Source: Streptomyces sp. LaPpAH-108
GTDB taxonomy: Bacteria > Actinomycetota > Actinomycetes > Streptomycetales > Streptomycetaceae
Assembly: GCF_000373625.1 (NCBI RefSeq)
Contig: NZ_KB891998.1
Span: forward strand, 332,638 to 396,637
Direction: 5' to 3'
Length of the DNA: 64,000 nucleotides
Shown here in pieces: positions 17,040-24,646 of this stretch (its first letter is position 1; the number at the start of each line of letters is the position of its first letter). A model generated the notes under the pieces. That model saw nothing but the letters and a program-made list of their open reading frames with translations. It was not told the DNA's origin and searched no databases. Position numbers and translations under genes: made by a program.

Positions 17040-17756
17040 ATGCTGGAACGCATGACCGCCAAGGACCCCCGGGCGCCCGGACTCGCCGCGCTCGCCGCGC
17101 TGATCGCGGACGAGACGCGGGCCGCGTGTCTGCTCGCCCTGCTGGACGGGCGGGCGTGGACCGCCGGTGAGCTGGCCCGGCACGCGGGCGTCGCCGCGTC
17201 CACGCTCAGCGAGCATCTGGGCAAGCTGGTCGCGGGCGGCCTGCTCGCCGAGGAACGCCAGGGACGGCACCGCTACGTACGGCTCGCCGGGCCCGAGGTG
17301 GCCCAGCTGATCGAGGACCTGACCGCGCGGCTCCCCGAGGACGCGATGCGCCAACGGCCGCGCACGCTACGGGAGTCGAGCGCCGGGGCCGCGATGGCGC
17401 GGGGGCGCACCTGTTACGACCATCTCGCCGGGCGGCTCGGTATCGCGCTCACCGACGGGCTCACCGCGCGGGGGCTGCTGCGCCAGGACACCGGGTTCGC
17501 GCTGACGGAGGCGGGACTTGAGTGGTTCGGCGCGGTGGGTATCGAGCTGGACCGCTCCGGGCGGCGGCCACTGGTCCGCGCCTGCCTGGACTGGACCGAG
17601 CGGCGGCCGCATCTCGCGGGGGCTGCGGGGGCGGGGTTGTGCCGGCACGCACTGGAGGCGGGGTGGTGCGAGCGGATCGGGTCGGGGCGGGCGGTTCGGG
17701 TGACTCCGGCGGGGGCGCGGAAGCTTTTTGAGTTGCTCGGGGTTTCGGTGGGGTGA
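17040..17756 (+). CDS. ArsR-family winged-helix regulator with C-terminal extension
   Basis: A 238-aa protein. Residues about 15-85 form an ArsR-type winged helix (LADETRAACLLALLDG, then AGELARHAGVAASTLSEHLGK and GLLAEERQGRHRYVRLA). The C-terminal half, starting at ARGRTCYDHLAGRLGIALTD, is the conserved extension of a widespread Streptomyces group; it is not a known metal site. An ATG at 17052 (MTAKDPRAP) is an equally possible start. The EamA exporter 130 bp downstream in the same direction may be a target. Confidence 0.83.
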   Translation: MLERMTAKDPRAPGLAALAALIADETRAACLLALLDGRAWTAGELARHAGVAASTLSEHLGKLVAGGLLAEERQGRHRYVRLAGPEVAQLIEDLTARLPEDAMRQRPRTLRESSAGAAMARGRTCYDHLAGRLGIALTDGLTARGLLRQDTGFALTEAGLEWFGAVGIELDRSGRRPLVRACLDWTERRPHLAGAAGAGLCRHALEAGWCERIGSGRAVRVTPAGARKLFELLGVSVG

Positions 17757-17760
17757 CGTC

Positions 17761-17845
17761 GCGGGTCGGGTGCGGCTCCGTCGTGGCTGGTCGCGCCCGC
17801 GCGGCGGAGCCGCATATCGACACAGTCCCGCGCCCCCTTTGTTGG
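17761..17845 (+). repeat. Streptomyces interspersed palindromic element
   Basis: TGCGGCTCCG (17771-17780) pairs with CGGAGCCGCA (17805-17814). Between them, and after them, are CGTGGCTGGTCGCGC and CCCGCGCCCCCTTT. These words recall a short element found between genes in many Streptomyces genomes (from memory, not searched). It could also terminate the ArsR gene. Confidence 0.5.
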
Positions 17846-17886
17846 TTGCCGTGGGCTCCAAAGGTGAGCCCCGCAGTGTCAGGAGC

Positions 17887-18870
17887 ATGATGAAGGTGTC
17901 CTCGTTCCGGTCCGTGCTGCCCGCCGCAGCCGCCGTCGTCACCGTTCTGCTGTGGGCCTCCGCCTTCGTGGCGATCCGGGCCGCGGGGGACGCCTATTCG
18001 CCGGGGGCGCTGGCGCTCGGGCGGATGCTCGCGGGGAGTGTCGCGCTGGGGGCGCTGTGGCTTCTGCGGCGGGAGGGGTGGCCGCCGCGTGCCGCGTGGC
18101 GGGGCATCCTGGTCTCCGGGGTGCTGTGGTTCGGGTTCTACATGGTGGTCCTGAACTGGGGCGAACGGCAGGTGGACGCCGGTACGGCCGCGCTGGTGGT
18201 GAACGTGGGCCCGCTGCTGATCGCCCTGCTCGGCGCCCGGCTGCTCGGTGATCCGATGCCGCCCCGGCTGCTGGCGGGGATAGCCGTGTCGTTCGCGGGC
18301 GCGGTGGTCGTGGGGCTCTCGATGTCGTCCGGGGGCGGCGGTTCGTCGGTGCTCGGCGTGGTGCTGTGTCTACTCGCGGCGGTCGCCTACGCGGGCGGGG
18401 TGGTCGCGCAGAAGCCCGCGCTCGGATCGGCGAGCGCCCTGCAGGTGACGACGTTCGGCTGCCTGGTCGGGGCAGTGTGCTGCCTGCCGTTCGCGGGGCA
18501 GCTGGTGACGGAGGCGTCCCGCGCGCCGCTCACGGCCACCCTCGACATGGTGTACCTCGGCGTCTTCCCGACCGCGCTCGCCTTCACCACCTGGGCCTAC
18601 GCGCTGGCCCGTACGACCGCCTCCCGGATGGGCGCGACGACGTACGCCGTCCCGGCGCTGGTCGTGCTGCTGTCCTGGCTGGTACTGGACGAGGTGCCGG
18701 GTCCGTTCACGCTGGTGGGCGGGGTGCTGTGCCTGGCGGGTGTGGCGGTGTCGCGGTCCCGGGCGCGGGGGCGGGTGATGCGGGTCGGGGCCGCCGCCGG
18801 GCCGGAGGGAGAGCCGGTGGCGGAGCCGGTGGCCGGTCCGGTGGGCGAGCGGCGGCCCGAGGAGGTCTGA
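17887..18870 (+). CDS. EamA/DMT family exporter
   Basis: A 327-aa inner-membrane protein with ten predicted helices in two EamA repeats (first about residues 14-140, second about 160-292); PTALAFTTWAYALARTTASRMGATTY-type sequence near 222-247 is the second-repeat signature. The family exports metabolites or amino acids; substrate unknown. I start at ATG 17887, preceded by AGGAGC, which removes an upstream extension running into the repeat element. Its C-terminal 35 residues are an acidic tail rich in EPVAEPVAGP repeats. Confidence 0.85.
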   Translation: MMKVSSFRSVLPAAAAVVTVLLWASAFVAIRAAGDAYSPGALALGRMLAGSVALGALWLLRREGWPPRAAWRGILVSGVLWFGFYMVVLNWGERQVDAGTAALVVNVGPLLIALLGARLLGDPMPPRLLAGIAVSFAGAVVVGLSMSSGGGGSSVLGVVLCLLAAVAYAGGVVAQKPALGSASALQVTTFGCLVGAVCCLPFAGQLVTEASRAPLTATLDMVYLGVFPTALAFTTWAYALARTTASRMGATTYAVPALVVLLSWLVLDEVPGPFTLVGGVLCLAGVAVSRSRARGRVMRVGAAAGPEGEPVAEPVAGPVGERRPEEV

Positions 18871-18880
18871 TCCGCGAGGG

Positions 18881-19975
18881 TCAGGCGTGGTTCTCGAAGA
18901 GCACCAGGGAGCGGCCCCCCTTGCCCGCGAGCATGTTCTCGAAGGCCGAGGGGATGCCGTCCAGGGTGATGCGTTCCGTGACCAGTGCCTTGAGGTCCAG
19001 CCTGCCTTCGCGGACGTGTTCGGCGAGGACCGGGAGGTCGCGGGCCGGGTCCGAGTCGCCGTAGACGCAGCCGGACAACGTCCGTCCCCAGTGGAAGAGT
19101 TCGAGGGCGTTGAAGGTGACCTGCTGGTCCTTGCCGCCGATGCCGACGACCGTGGTCCGGCCGCCGCGCCGGGTGGACTCCCAGGCGGCGCGGATGGCGG
19201 TGGCCACGCCCGCGCACTCCACGGCCGCGTCGACGCCCTCGCCCGCGGTGAGGGCGCGGATCTCGCGGGGTGTCTGCGGGGAGGCGAGGAGGAAGTCGGT
19301 GGCGCCCGCGCCGCGCGCCAGCTCCTCCTTGTCGGCGGAGACGTCGACGGCGACGATCCGCTCGGCGCCCGCGATGCGCGCGGCCTGGAGCGCGGCGAGG
19401 CCGACTCCGCCGACCCCGAACACCGCCACGGTTTCCCCGGGTCGGACGCGGGCGGAGTGGTGGATCGCGCCGTAGCCGGTGAGGACGGCGCAGCCGAGGA
19501 GGGCCGCGTCGGTGAGCGGGATGCCGTCGGGCAGCGGCAGCGCGCAGGAGGCGGGGACGACCGTCTCCTCGGCGAACGCGCCGACGTTCAGGCCGGGATG
19601 GAGTGCGGTGCCGTCGGTGGTGTGGGCGTGGACGGCGGCGGCGCCGTTGAGCGCGTTGCCGCACAGCCAGACCTCGCCGCGCGCGCAGGCGGGGCAATCT
19701 CCGCAGGCGGGCGCCCAGTTGAGGACCACGGGGGCACCGGGGGCGAGATGGGTCACCCCCTCCCCCACGGCGACGACGGTTCCGGCGCCCTCGTGACCGA
19801 GGACGGCGGGGACGGGGACGCGCAGGGTGCCGTTGGCCAGGGAGAGGTCGGAGTGGCAGACCCCGGCGGCGGCGAGACGGACGCGGACCTGGCCGGGGCC
19901 GGGTGCGGGCAGCTCGATGCGGGTGATCTCCAGGGGTTCACCGACGGCGGGCAGGACGGCGGCTCGTACGGCCAT
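18881..19975 (-). CDS. zinc-dependent alcohol dehydrogenase
   Basis: A 364-aa class III-like MDR alcohol dehydrogenase. Catalytic zinc ligands are in GVCHSDLS (Cys, about residue 39) and GHEGAGTV (His-Glu, about 61-62). The structural zinc lobe is CGDCPACARGEVWLC (about 91-105), and the NAD-binding motif FGVGGVGLAAL is near residue 190. It oxidises an alcohol with NAD, and the aldehyde dehydrogenase gene 14 bp upstream would take the product on to the acid. Both share the promoter with the palindrome at 21446-21464. Confidence 0.9.
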   Translation of the reverse strand: MAVRAAVLPAVGEPLEITRIELPAPGPGQVRVRLAAAGVCHSDLSLANGTLRVPVPAVLGHEGAGTVVAVGEGVTHLAPGAPVVLNWAPACGDCPACARGEVWLCGNALNGAAAVHAHTTDGTALHPGLNVGAFAEETVVPASCALPLPDGIPLTDAALLGCAVLTGYGAIHHSARVRPGETVAVFGVGGVGLAALQAARIAGAERIVAVDVSADKEELARGAGATDFLLASPQTPREIRALTAGEGVDAAVECAGVATAIRAAWESTRRGGRTTVVGIGGKDQQVTFNALELFHWGRTLSGCVYGDSDPARDLPVLAEHVREGRLDLKALVTERITLDGIPSAFENMLAGKGGRSLVLFENHA

Positions 19976-19989
19976 GGTCACCGACTTCC

Positions 19990-21378
19990 TCAGAACTGGA
20001 GGGACTTGGTCTGGAGGTACTCGGCCAGTCCGTAGGCGCCGAGTTCCCTGCCGACCCCGGACTGCTTGTAACCGCCGAAGGGGGCAAGGGGGTTGAAGCG
20101 TCCGCCGTTGATGTCGACCTGGCCGGTGCGCATCCGGCGGGCGAAGGCGGCGGCCTCCTGCTCGTCTCCGGCCCAGACGGCTCCGGCGAGGCCGTAGACG
20201 GTGCCGTCCGCGATGCGCAGGGCGTCGTCCTCGTCGTCGTAGGGCAGGACGCACAGGACCGGGCCGAAGATCTCCTCCTGCGCGATCGTCATGTCCGGGG
20301 TGACGTCCGCGAAGACGGTCGGGCTGACGAACCACCCCTGTTCGCGCGGGGATTCGGGGCCACCCGCGACCAGCCGGGCGCCCTCGGCGATGCCCTTCTC
20401 GATGTAGCCGCGCACGCGGTCGCGCTGGCGTTCGCTGACGACCGGGCCGATGCGGTCGCCGTACTTGGCGGCGAAGTCGGCGGCGAGCGCGACGGCCTCG
20501 TCGTACTGGTCGCGGTGGACCAGCATCCGGGTCCACGCGCTGCACGTCTGGCCGGAGTTGGCCATCACGTTGGCGACGCCGACCTTGACCGCCTTGGCGA
20601 GGTCGGCGCTCGGCAGGATGACGTTGGCGGACTTGCCGCCGAGTTCCAGGGCGACGCGCTTGACGCCCGCTCCGGCCGCCGCGCCGATGCGGCGGCCGAC
20701 CGCCGTGGAGCCGGTGAAGGACACCAGGTCGACGCCGGGGTGTTCGGCGAGGGCCTGTCCGGCGACCGGGCCGAGGCCGGTGACGAGGTTGAACACCCCG
20801 GCGGGTACGCCCGCTTCGTGCACGGCCTCCGCGAAGAGCTGGGCGGTCAGCGGGGTGTTCTCGGCGGGCTTGAGGACGACCGCGCAGCCCGCGGCGAGGG
20901 CCGGGGCGACCTTGGCGACGATCTGGTGCAGGGGGTAGTTCCAGGGGGTGATCGCGGCGACGACGCCCACGGGTTCGTGCAGGACGGTGGAGTTGCCGAC
21001 CTTCTCCTCGAAGGGGTGGCTGGCGGCCAGTTCGGCGTAGGACCCGGCGACCGCGACGGGCAGCCCGGCCTGCACGGTCCGCGCGAAGTCCGGCGGGGCG
21101 CCCAGCTCGGCGGTGATCGTCTCGGTGAGTTCGTCCGCGCGGGCGGCCAGCGCGTCCCGCAGGGCGGCGAGGCGCGCGGCGCGCTCGGCCGGGGGCGTGG
21201 CCGCCCAGCCGGGGAGCGCGGCGCGAGCGGCGCGTACGGCGGCGTCCACGTCCTGGGCGTCGGCCGCCGGGACGCGGCCGATGATCTGCTCGTCGGCCGG
21301 GTTGACCACCTCGATCACGTCCTGGCCCGCTGCGGGGCGCCAGGCGCCGTCGATGTAGAGACCGTCGTGTGCCTTCAT
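19990..21378 (-). CDS. NAD(P)-dependent aldehyde dehydrogenase
   Basis: A 462-aa ALDH-superfamily enzyme. It carries the oxyanion Asn in TPWNYPLHQ, the cofactor segment FTGSTAVGRR, the general base in ELGGKSANV and the nucleophile Cys in NSGQTCSAWTR (about residue 282). ATG at 21378 follows GGGAGGAACACC, an excellent ribosome site. It is first in the operon with the alcohol dehydrogenase; the TetR-like palindrome lies about 70 bp upstream. Confidence 0.92.
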   Translation of the reverse strand: MKAHDGLYIDGAWRPAAGQDVIEVVNPADEQIIGRVPAADAQDVDAAVRAARAALPGWAATPPAERAARLAALRDALAARADELTETITAELGAPPDFARTVQAGLPVAVAGSYAELAASHPFEEKVGNSTVLHEPVGVVAAITPWNYPLHQIVAKVAPALAAGCAVVLKPAENTPLTAQLFAEAVHEAGVPAGVFNLVTGLGPVAGQALAEHPGVDLVSFTGSTAVGRRIGAAAGAGVKRVALELGGKSANVILPSADLAKAVKVGVANVMANSGQTCSAWTRMLVHRDQYDEAVALAADFAAKYGDRIGPVVSERQRDRVRGYIEKGIAEGARLVAGGPESPREQGWFVSPTVFADVTPDMTIAQEEIFGPVLCVLPYDDEDDALRIADGTVYGLAGAVWAGDEQEAAAFARRMRTGQVDINGGRFNPLAPFGGYKQSGVGRELGAYGLAEYLQTKSLQF

Positions 21379-21445
21379 GGTGTTCCTCCCGGCGGGTCCG
21401 GTGTGCGGCGTGTGCTCCAGCGTGGTGCGGGGCGGGCCGGGAAAC

Positions 21446-21464
21446 AAACTAGCGGTGTTAGTTT
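21446..21464. promoter_or_regulatory. TetR-type operator before ALDH-ADH
   Basis: AAACTAGCGGTGTTAGTTT matches 16 of 19 bases of the palindrome at 16307-16325 and keeps the AAA/TTT ends and the TAGC core. It lies 68 bp upstream of the ALDH start, at promoter distance. Confidence 0.65.
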
Positions 21465-21489
21465 TCGGCCGCCAGGGGTTCCGGGGCGG

Positions 21490-23736
21490 TCACCGGGGTT
21501 CCGGGACGGCCGCGCGGGTCAGCTCGACGGGTATGCCGTTGAGGACGGCGTTGCCGGAGAGCGGGTCGAGCAGGGTGCCGTCGAGCAACTGGTTGACGTT
21601 GACGCCGGGTTGGACGGCGGCGTGGCCCTGGCGGGTGCCGGGGCGGTCGTGGCCCCAGCCGTGCGGGAGGCTCACCACGCCGGGCCGGATGCCGTCGGTG
21701 ATCTCGGCGGGCGCCGTCACCTCTCCCCCGGCGCCTTTCACTCGTACGGGTTCCCCGTCGCGCACGCCGAGCCGGGCCGCGTCCTCGGGGTGGAGGTGCA
21801 GGGTGCAGCGGTTGGTGCCGCCGGTGAGGGCGGGGAGGTTGTGCAGCCAGCTGTTGTTGGAGCGCAGATGGCGGCGGCCGACGAGGACCGGTCCCGCGGG
21901 CCGCTCGCGCAGGGCCTGCCGCAGCCGGGGCAGGTCGGCGGCGAGGGGAGCGGGCAGCAGCTCGATCTTGCCGCTGACCGTCTTGAGCGGCTGGGGCAGC
22001 CGGGGGCGCAGCGGGCCGAGGTCGATGCCGTGCGGGTGGGCGAGGAGCCGGGCGAGGGTGAGGCCGTCCGGGTCGGCGCCGAAGCCGTCGCCGTAGGGGC
22101 CGAGGCGCAGCATCAGGTCCAGGCGCCGCTCGGGGCCGTCGTCGCCGGTGAGGCGGGCGGCGAGGTCCTGCGGGTCCTGGCCGTGGACCGGGGAGTGGGG
22201 CTCCTGCACGGCCTTGGCGAGGGTCTGCTCGATGACCATGGCGTCCACCGAGCCGGGGTCGGCCTCGGGCATTCCCATCGCGGCCAGCACGAGGCGGGCG
22301 TGGATCTCGGTCTCGGCCATCCTGCCCGGCTCCAGCGGGACGGCGGGGCGGCTGTAGCGGACCTGGTTGCGGACGGCGAGGGTGTTGAAGGCGAAGTCGT
22401 GGTGCGGGCTCTGCGCGGGCGGGGGCGGGGGCAGGACGACGTCGGCGTGGCGGGAGGTCTCGTTGAGGTAGGGGTCGACGGCCACCATGAAGTCCAGTGA
22501 TTCCAGGGCCTTGTCGAGCCGGTCGCCGTCGGGGGCGGAGAGCACCGGGTTAGCCGCGATCACGACGAGGGCGCGCAGCGGTTCGCCCTGTTCGGTCGCG
22601 GTGTCGATCTCCTCCGCGAGCGCGGACAGCGGCAACTCGCCTTTGGCCTCGGGAAGTTCGCGTACGCGGGAGTGCCAGCGGCCGAGGGCGAAGCCGCGCC
22701 CCGGACCTGCCGGGCGGGGTGTGCGGTCGGTGGCGGCCTGCGGGAAGAGGGCGCCGCCGGGGCGGTCGAGATTGCCGGTGAGGGTGTTGAGGACGTCCAC
22801 GAGCCAGCTGGCCAGGGTGCCGTGCGGGACGGTGCAGCTGCCGATGCGGGCGTAGACGGCGGCGGCCGGGGCGGCGGCGAGTTCGCGGGCGAGGGTGCGG
22901 ATGAGGGCGGCGTCGACGTCGCAGGCGCCGGCGACCGCCTCGGGGGTGAAGTCGCGTATGGCTTCGTGTAGTTCGAGGAGTCCTTCGACGTGTGCGGCGA
23001 GGTCGCCGAGATCGGTCAGCTCCTCCTCGAACAGGGTGGTGGCCAGCGCGGCGAGCAGCAGGGCGTCGGTGCCGGGGCGTACGGCGATGTGCCGGTCGGC
23101 CAGGCGCGCGGTGCGGGTGCGGCGCGGGTCGATCACGGTGAGGTGGCCGCCCCGGGCCCGAAGTGCCTTGAGTTTTCCGGGGAAATCGGGGGCGGTGCAC
23201 AGACTCCCGTTGGATTCCAAGGGGTTGGCGCCGATCAGCAGCAGATGGTCGGTGTGGTCGAGGTCGGGCACGGGGATGGCGTTCGGGTCACCGAAGAGCA
23301 GGCCGCTGGAGACGTGCTTGGGCATCTGGTCGACCGTGGAGGCGGTGAACACGGAGCGGGTGCGCAACGCGCCGATCAGGACGGACGGATAGAGGCCGCC
23401 CGCCACGGTGTGGACGTTGGGGTTGCCGAGGACCACGCCGACCGCGCCCGGGCCGTACCGCTCCGCGACCGGGCGCAGTCCGGCCGCGACGGCATCGAAG
23501 GCTTCCTCCCAACTCGCCTCGCGCAGCTCGCCGTTCACCCGGACCAGCGGGGTGCGCAGCCGGTCGGGGTCGGCGTCCAGGGCGCCGAAGGCGGCGCCCT
23601 TGGGGCAGATGAACCCCTTGCTGAAGACGTCCTCCCGATCGCCCCGGGCCCCGGTGACGCGGGTGCCCTCGATGGTGAGGGTCAGTCCGCACGTGGCCTC
23701 GCACAGAGGGCAGATGCGCAGGGCGGTGCGGGACAC
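21490..23736 (-). CDS. molybdopterin-dependent oxidoreductase with N-terminal [4Fe-4S] cluster
   Basis: A 748-aa cytosolic enzyme of the DMSO-reductase / formate dehydrogenase superfamily; no Tat signal. The N-terminal cluster uses Cys9, Cys12, Cys16 and Cys44 (CPLCEATCGL, GFICPKG). The Mo/W-bisMGD domains follow (IGANPLESNG, VIDPRRTRTARLADRHIAVRPGTD-type segment near residues 200-223). The C-terminal molydopterin dinucleotide-binding domain has GGTNRCTLHLHPEDAARLGV and SLPHGWGHDRPG. Usual partners (beta or gamma subunits) are absent nearby, so the electron acceptor is unknown. GTG or ATG at 23736 directly precedes SRTALRICP. Confidence 0.88.
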   Translation of the reverse strand: MSRTALRICPLCEATCGLTLTIEGTRVTGARGDREDVFSKGFICPKGAAFGALDADPDRLRTPLVRVNGELREASWEEAFDAVAAGLRPVAERYGPGAVGVVLGNPNVHTVAGGLYPSVLIGALRTRSVFTASTVDQMPKHVSSGLLFGDPNAIPVPDLDHTDHLLLIGANPLESNGSLCTAPDFPGKLKALRARGGHLTVIDPRRTRTARLADRHIAVRPGTDALLLAALATTLFEEELTDLGDLAAHVEGLLELHEAIRDFTPEAVAGACDVDAALIRTLARELAAAPAAAVYARIGSCTVPHGTLASWLVDVLNTLTGNLDRPGGALFPQAATDRTPRPAGPGRGFALGRWHSRVRELPEAKGELPLSALAEEIDTATEQGEPLRALVVIAANPVLSAPDGDRLDKALESLDFMVAVDPYLNETSRHADVVLPPPPPAQSPHHDFAFNTLAVRNQVRYSRPAVPLEPGRMAETEIHARLVLAAMGMPEADPGSVDAMVIEQTLAKAVQEPHSPVHGQDPQDLAARLTGDDGPERRLDLMLRLGPYGDGFGADPDGLTLARLLAHPHGIDLGPLRPRLPQPLKTVSGKIELLPAPLAADLPRLRQALRERPAGPVLVGRRHLRSNNSWLHNLPALTGGTNRCTLHLHPEDAARLGVRDGEPVRVKGAGGEVTAPAEITDGIRPGVVSLPHGWGHDRPGTRQGHAAVQPGVNVNQLLDGTLLDPLSGNAVLNGIPVELTRAAVPEPR

Positions 23737-23779
23737 GGGTCCTCCCGGAGGGTCGGCGGCGCTGCCTCCCGGGGCCTGG

Positions 23780-23839
23780 ACTCGGGCCTGAACCTGTACT
23801 TGGACCTGTACCTGGACTTGTACTCGGACCTGAACCTGG
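23780..23839 (+). repeat. five-copy 12-bp minisatellite in the oxidoreductase leader
   Basis: Five tandem 12-mers: ACTCGGGCCTGA, ACCTGTACTTGG, ACCTGTACCTGG, ACTTGTACTCGG and ACCTGAACCTGG. They lie between the oxidoreductase start (23736) and the operator at 23858, so they form its leader or promoter. Confidence 0.75.
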
Positions 23840-23857
23840 CCGACGGGCTGGGCCGAG

Positions 23858-23877
23858 CATACCGACCGGTTGGCATG
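23858..23877. promoter_or_regulatory. TetR-type operator before the molybdopterin oxidoreductase
   Basis: CATACCGACCGGTTGGCATG is a 20-bp near-palindrome with CAT/ATG ends, differing from the 2984 site at a single position within the shared 18 bp. It is 122 bp upstream of the oxidoreductase start, separated from it by the 12-bp repeats. Confidence 0.6.
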
Positions 23878-23908
23878 ACGGGGAGACCCGTGCGCGAGCC
23901 CGGCCGGT

Positions 23909-24523
23909 TCAGTCCAGTACGCGGCTCAGATAGGCCCGCAGCAGCTCCCGCGTCTCGGCGATGATCGCCGCGTCGCCGCGCGGGTCCATCCGGAAGGCGA
24001 GCTGCACGAGGGTGTCGGCGCTCTCCACGGCCACCAGGAAGACCCGGCGCAGTTCGTCGTCCGGGGTGCGGCCCAGATGGCCGGAGAGCAGGTCGGTGAA
24101 GCGGTCCGCGACGCGGGTGTTGGGCGCGGACTGGCGGGTGCCGATCGGTATCTGGTTGCCGAAGTCGACGAGGCAGAAGCCGGGCGCGGTGCGCTTCATG
24201 CTCAGGTACTCGTCCAGGACGACGTCCATCGCCGCGCGCCAGTCGCCCTTGCGGGTCTCCTCCAGCCGCCCGGTGACGCGCTCGGTGTAGCGGTTGAGGT
24301 TGCGCAGGGCGAGGGCGCCGGCCATCTGGCGCTTGTTGCCGAAGAAGCGGTAGACGGAGCCGATGGGGACACCGGCGCGTTCGGCCACGGCGCGGGTGCT
24401 CAGCGCGTCGTAGCCGACCTCGTCCAGGAGCGCGGCGCAGGCGTCGAGGATCCGGGTCAGCCGTTCGGCGCTGCGCCGCTGGACGGGCGCACGGCGGAGC
24501 GATGTCGCATGGGGCACGGCCAC
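23909..24523 (-). CDS. TetR family transcriptional regulator
   Basis: A 204-aa repressor: HTH about residues 38-57 (STRAVAERAGVPIGSVYRFF) after RILDACAALLDEVGYDAL; C-terminal ligand domain ending YLSRVLD. GTG start at 24523 preceded by GAGGCATCAT. It is divergent from homogentisate dioxygenase (124 bp apart) and upstream of the molybdopterin oxidoreductase in the same direction, so either could be its target. The operator-like 20-mer at 23858 lies downstream of its own stop. Confidence 0.85.
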   Translation of the reverse strand: MAVPHATSLRRAPVQRRSAERLTRILDACAALLDEVGYDALSTRAVAERAGVPIGSVYRFFGNKRQMAGALALRNLNRYTERVTGRLEETRKGDWRAAMDVVLDEYLSMKRTAPGFCLVDFGNQIPIGTRQSAPNTRVADRFTDLLSGHLGRTPDDELRRVFLVAVESADTLVQLAFRMDPRGDAAIIAETRELLRAYLSRVLD

Positions 24524-24579
24524 ATGATGCCTCGCCACACGGTTCCGGTGAAGCGCGCCCCCTTGCGCCGGGGCCCGCT

Positions 24580-24605
24580 CATTCCTACGGTGCTCCAGAG
24601 GAATG
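24580..24605. promoter_or_regulatory. inverted repeat before hmgA
   Basis: CATTCCT (24580-24586) and AGGAATG (24599-24605) form a 7-bp inverted repeat with a 12-nt spacer, 42 bp before the dioxygenase start in the divergent region. It is a possible binding site for the neighbouring TetR or GntR regulator. Confidence 0.35.
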
Positions 24606-24646
24606 GGGCGGCCGACGGAGCGCGTCCCGGGCGCGAGGGAGCGATC

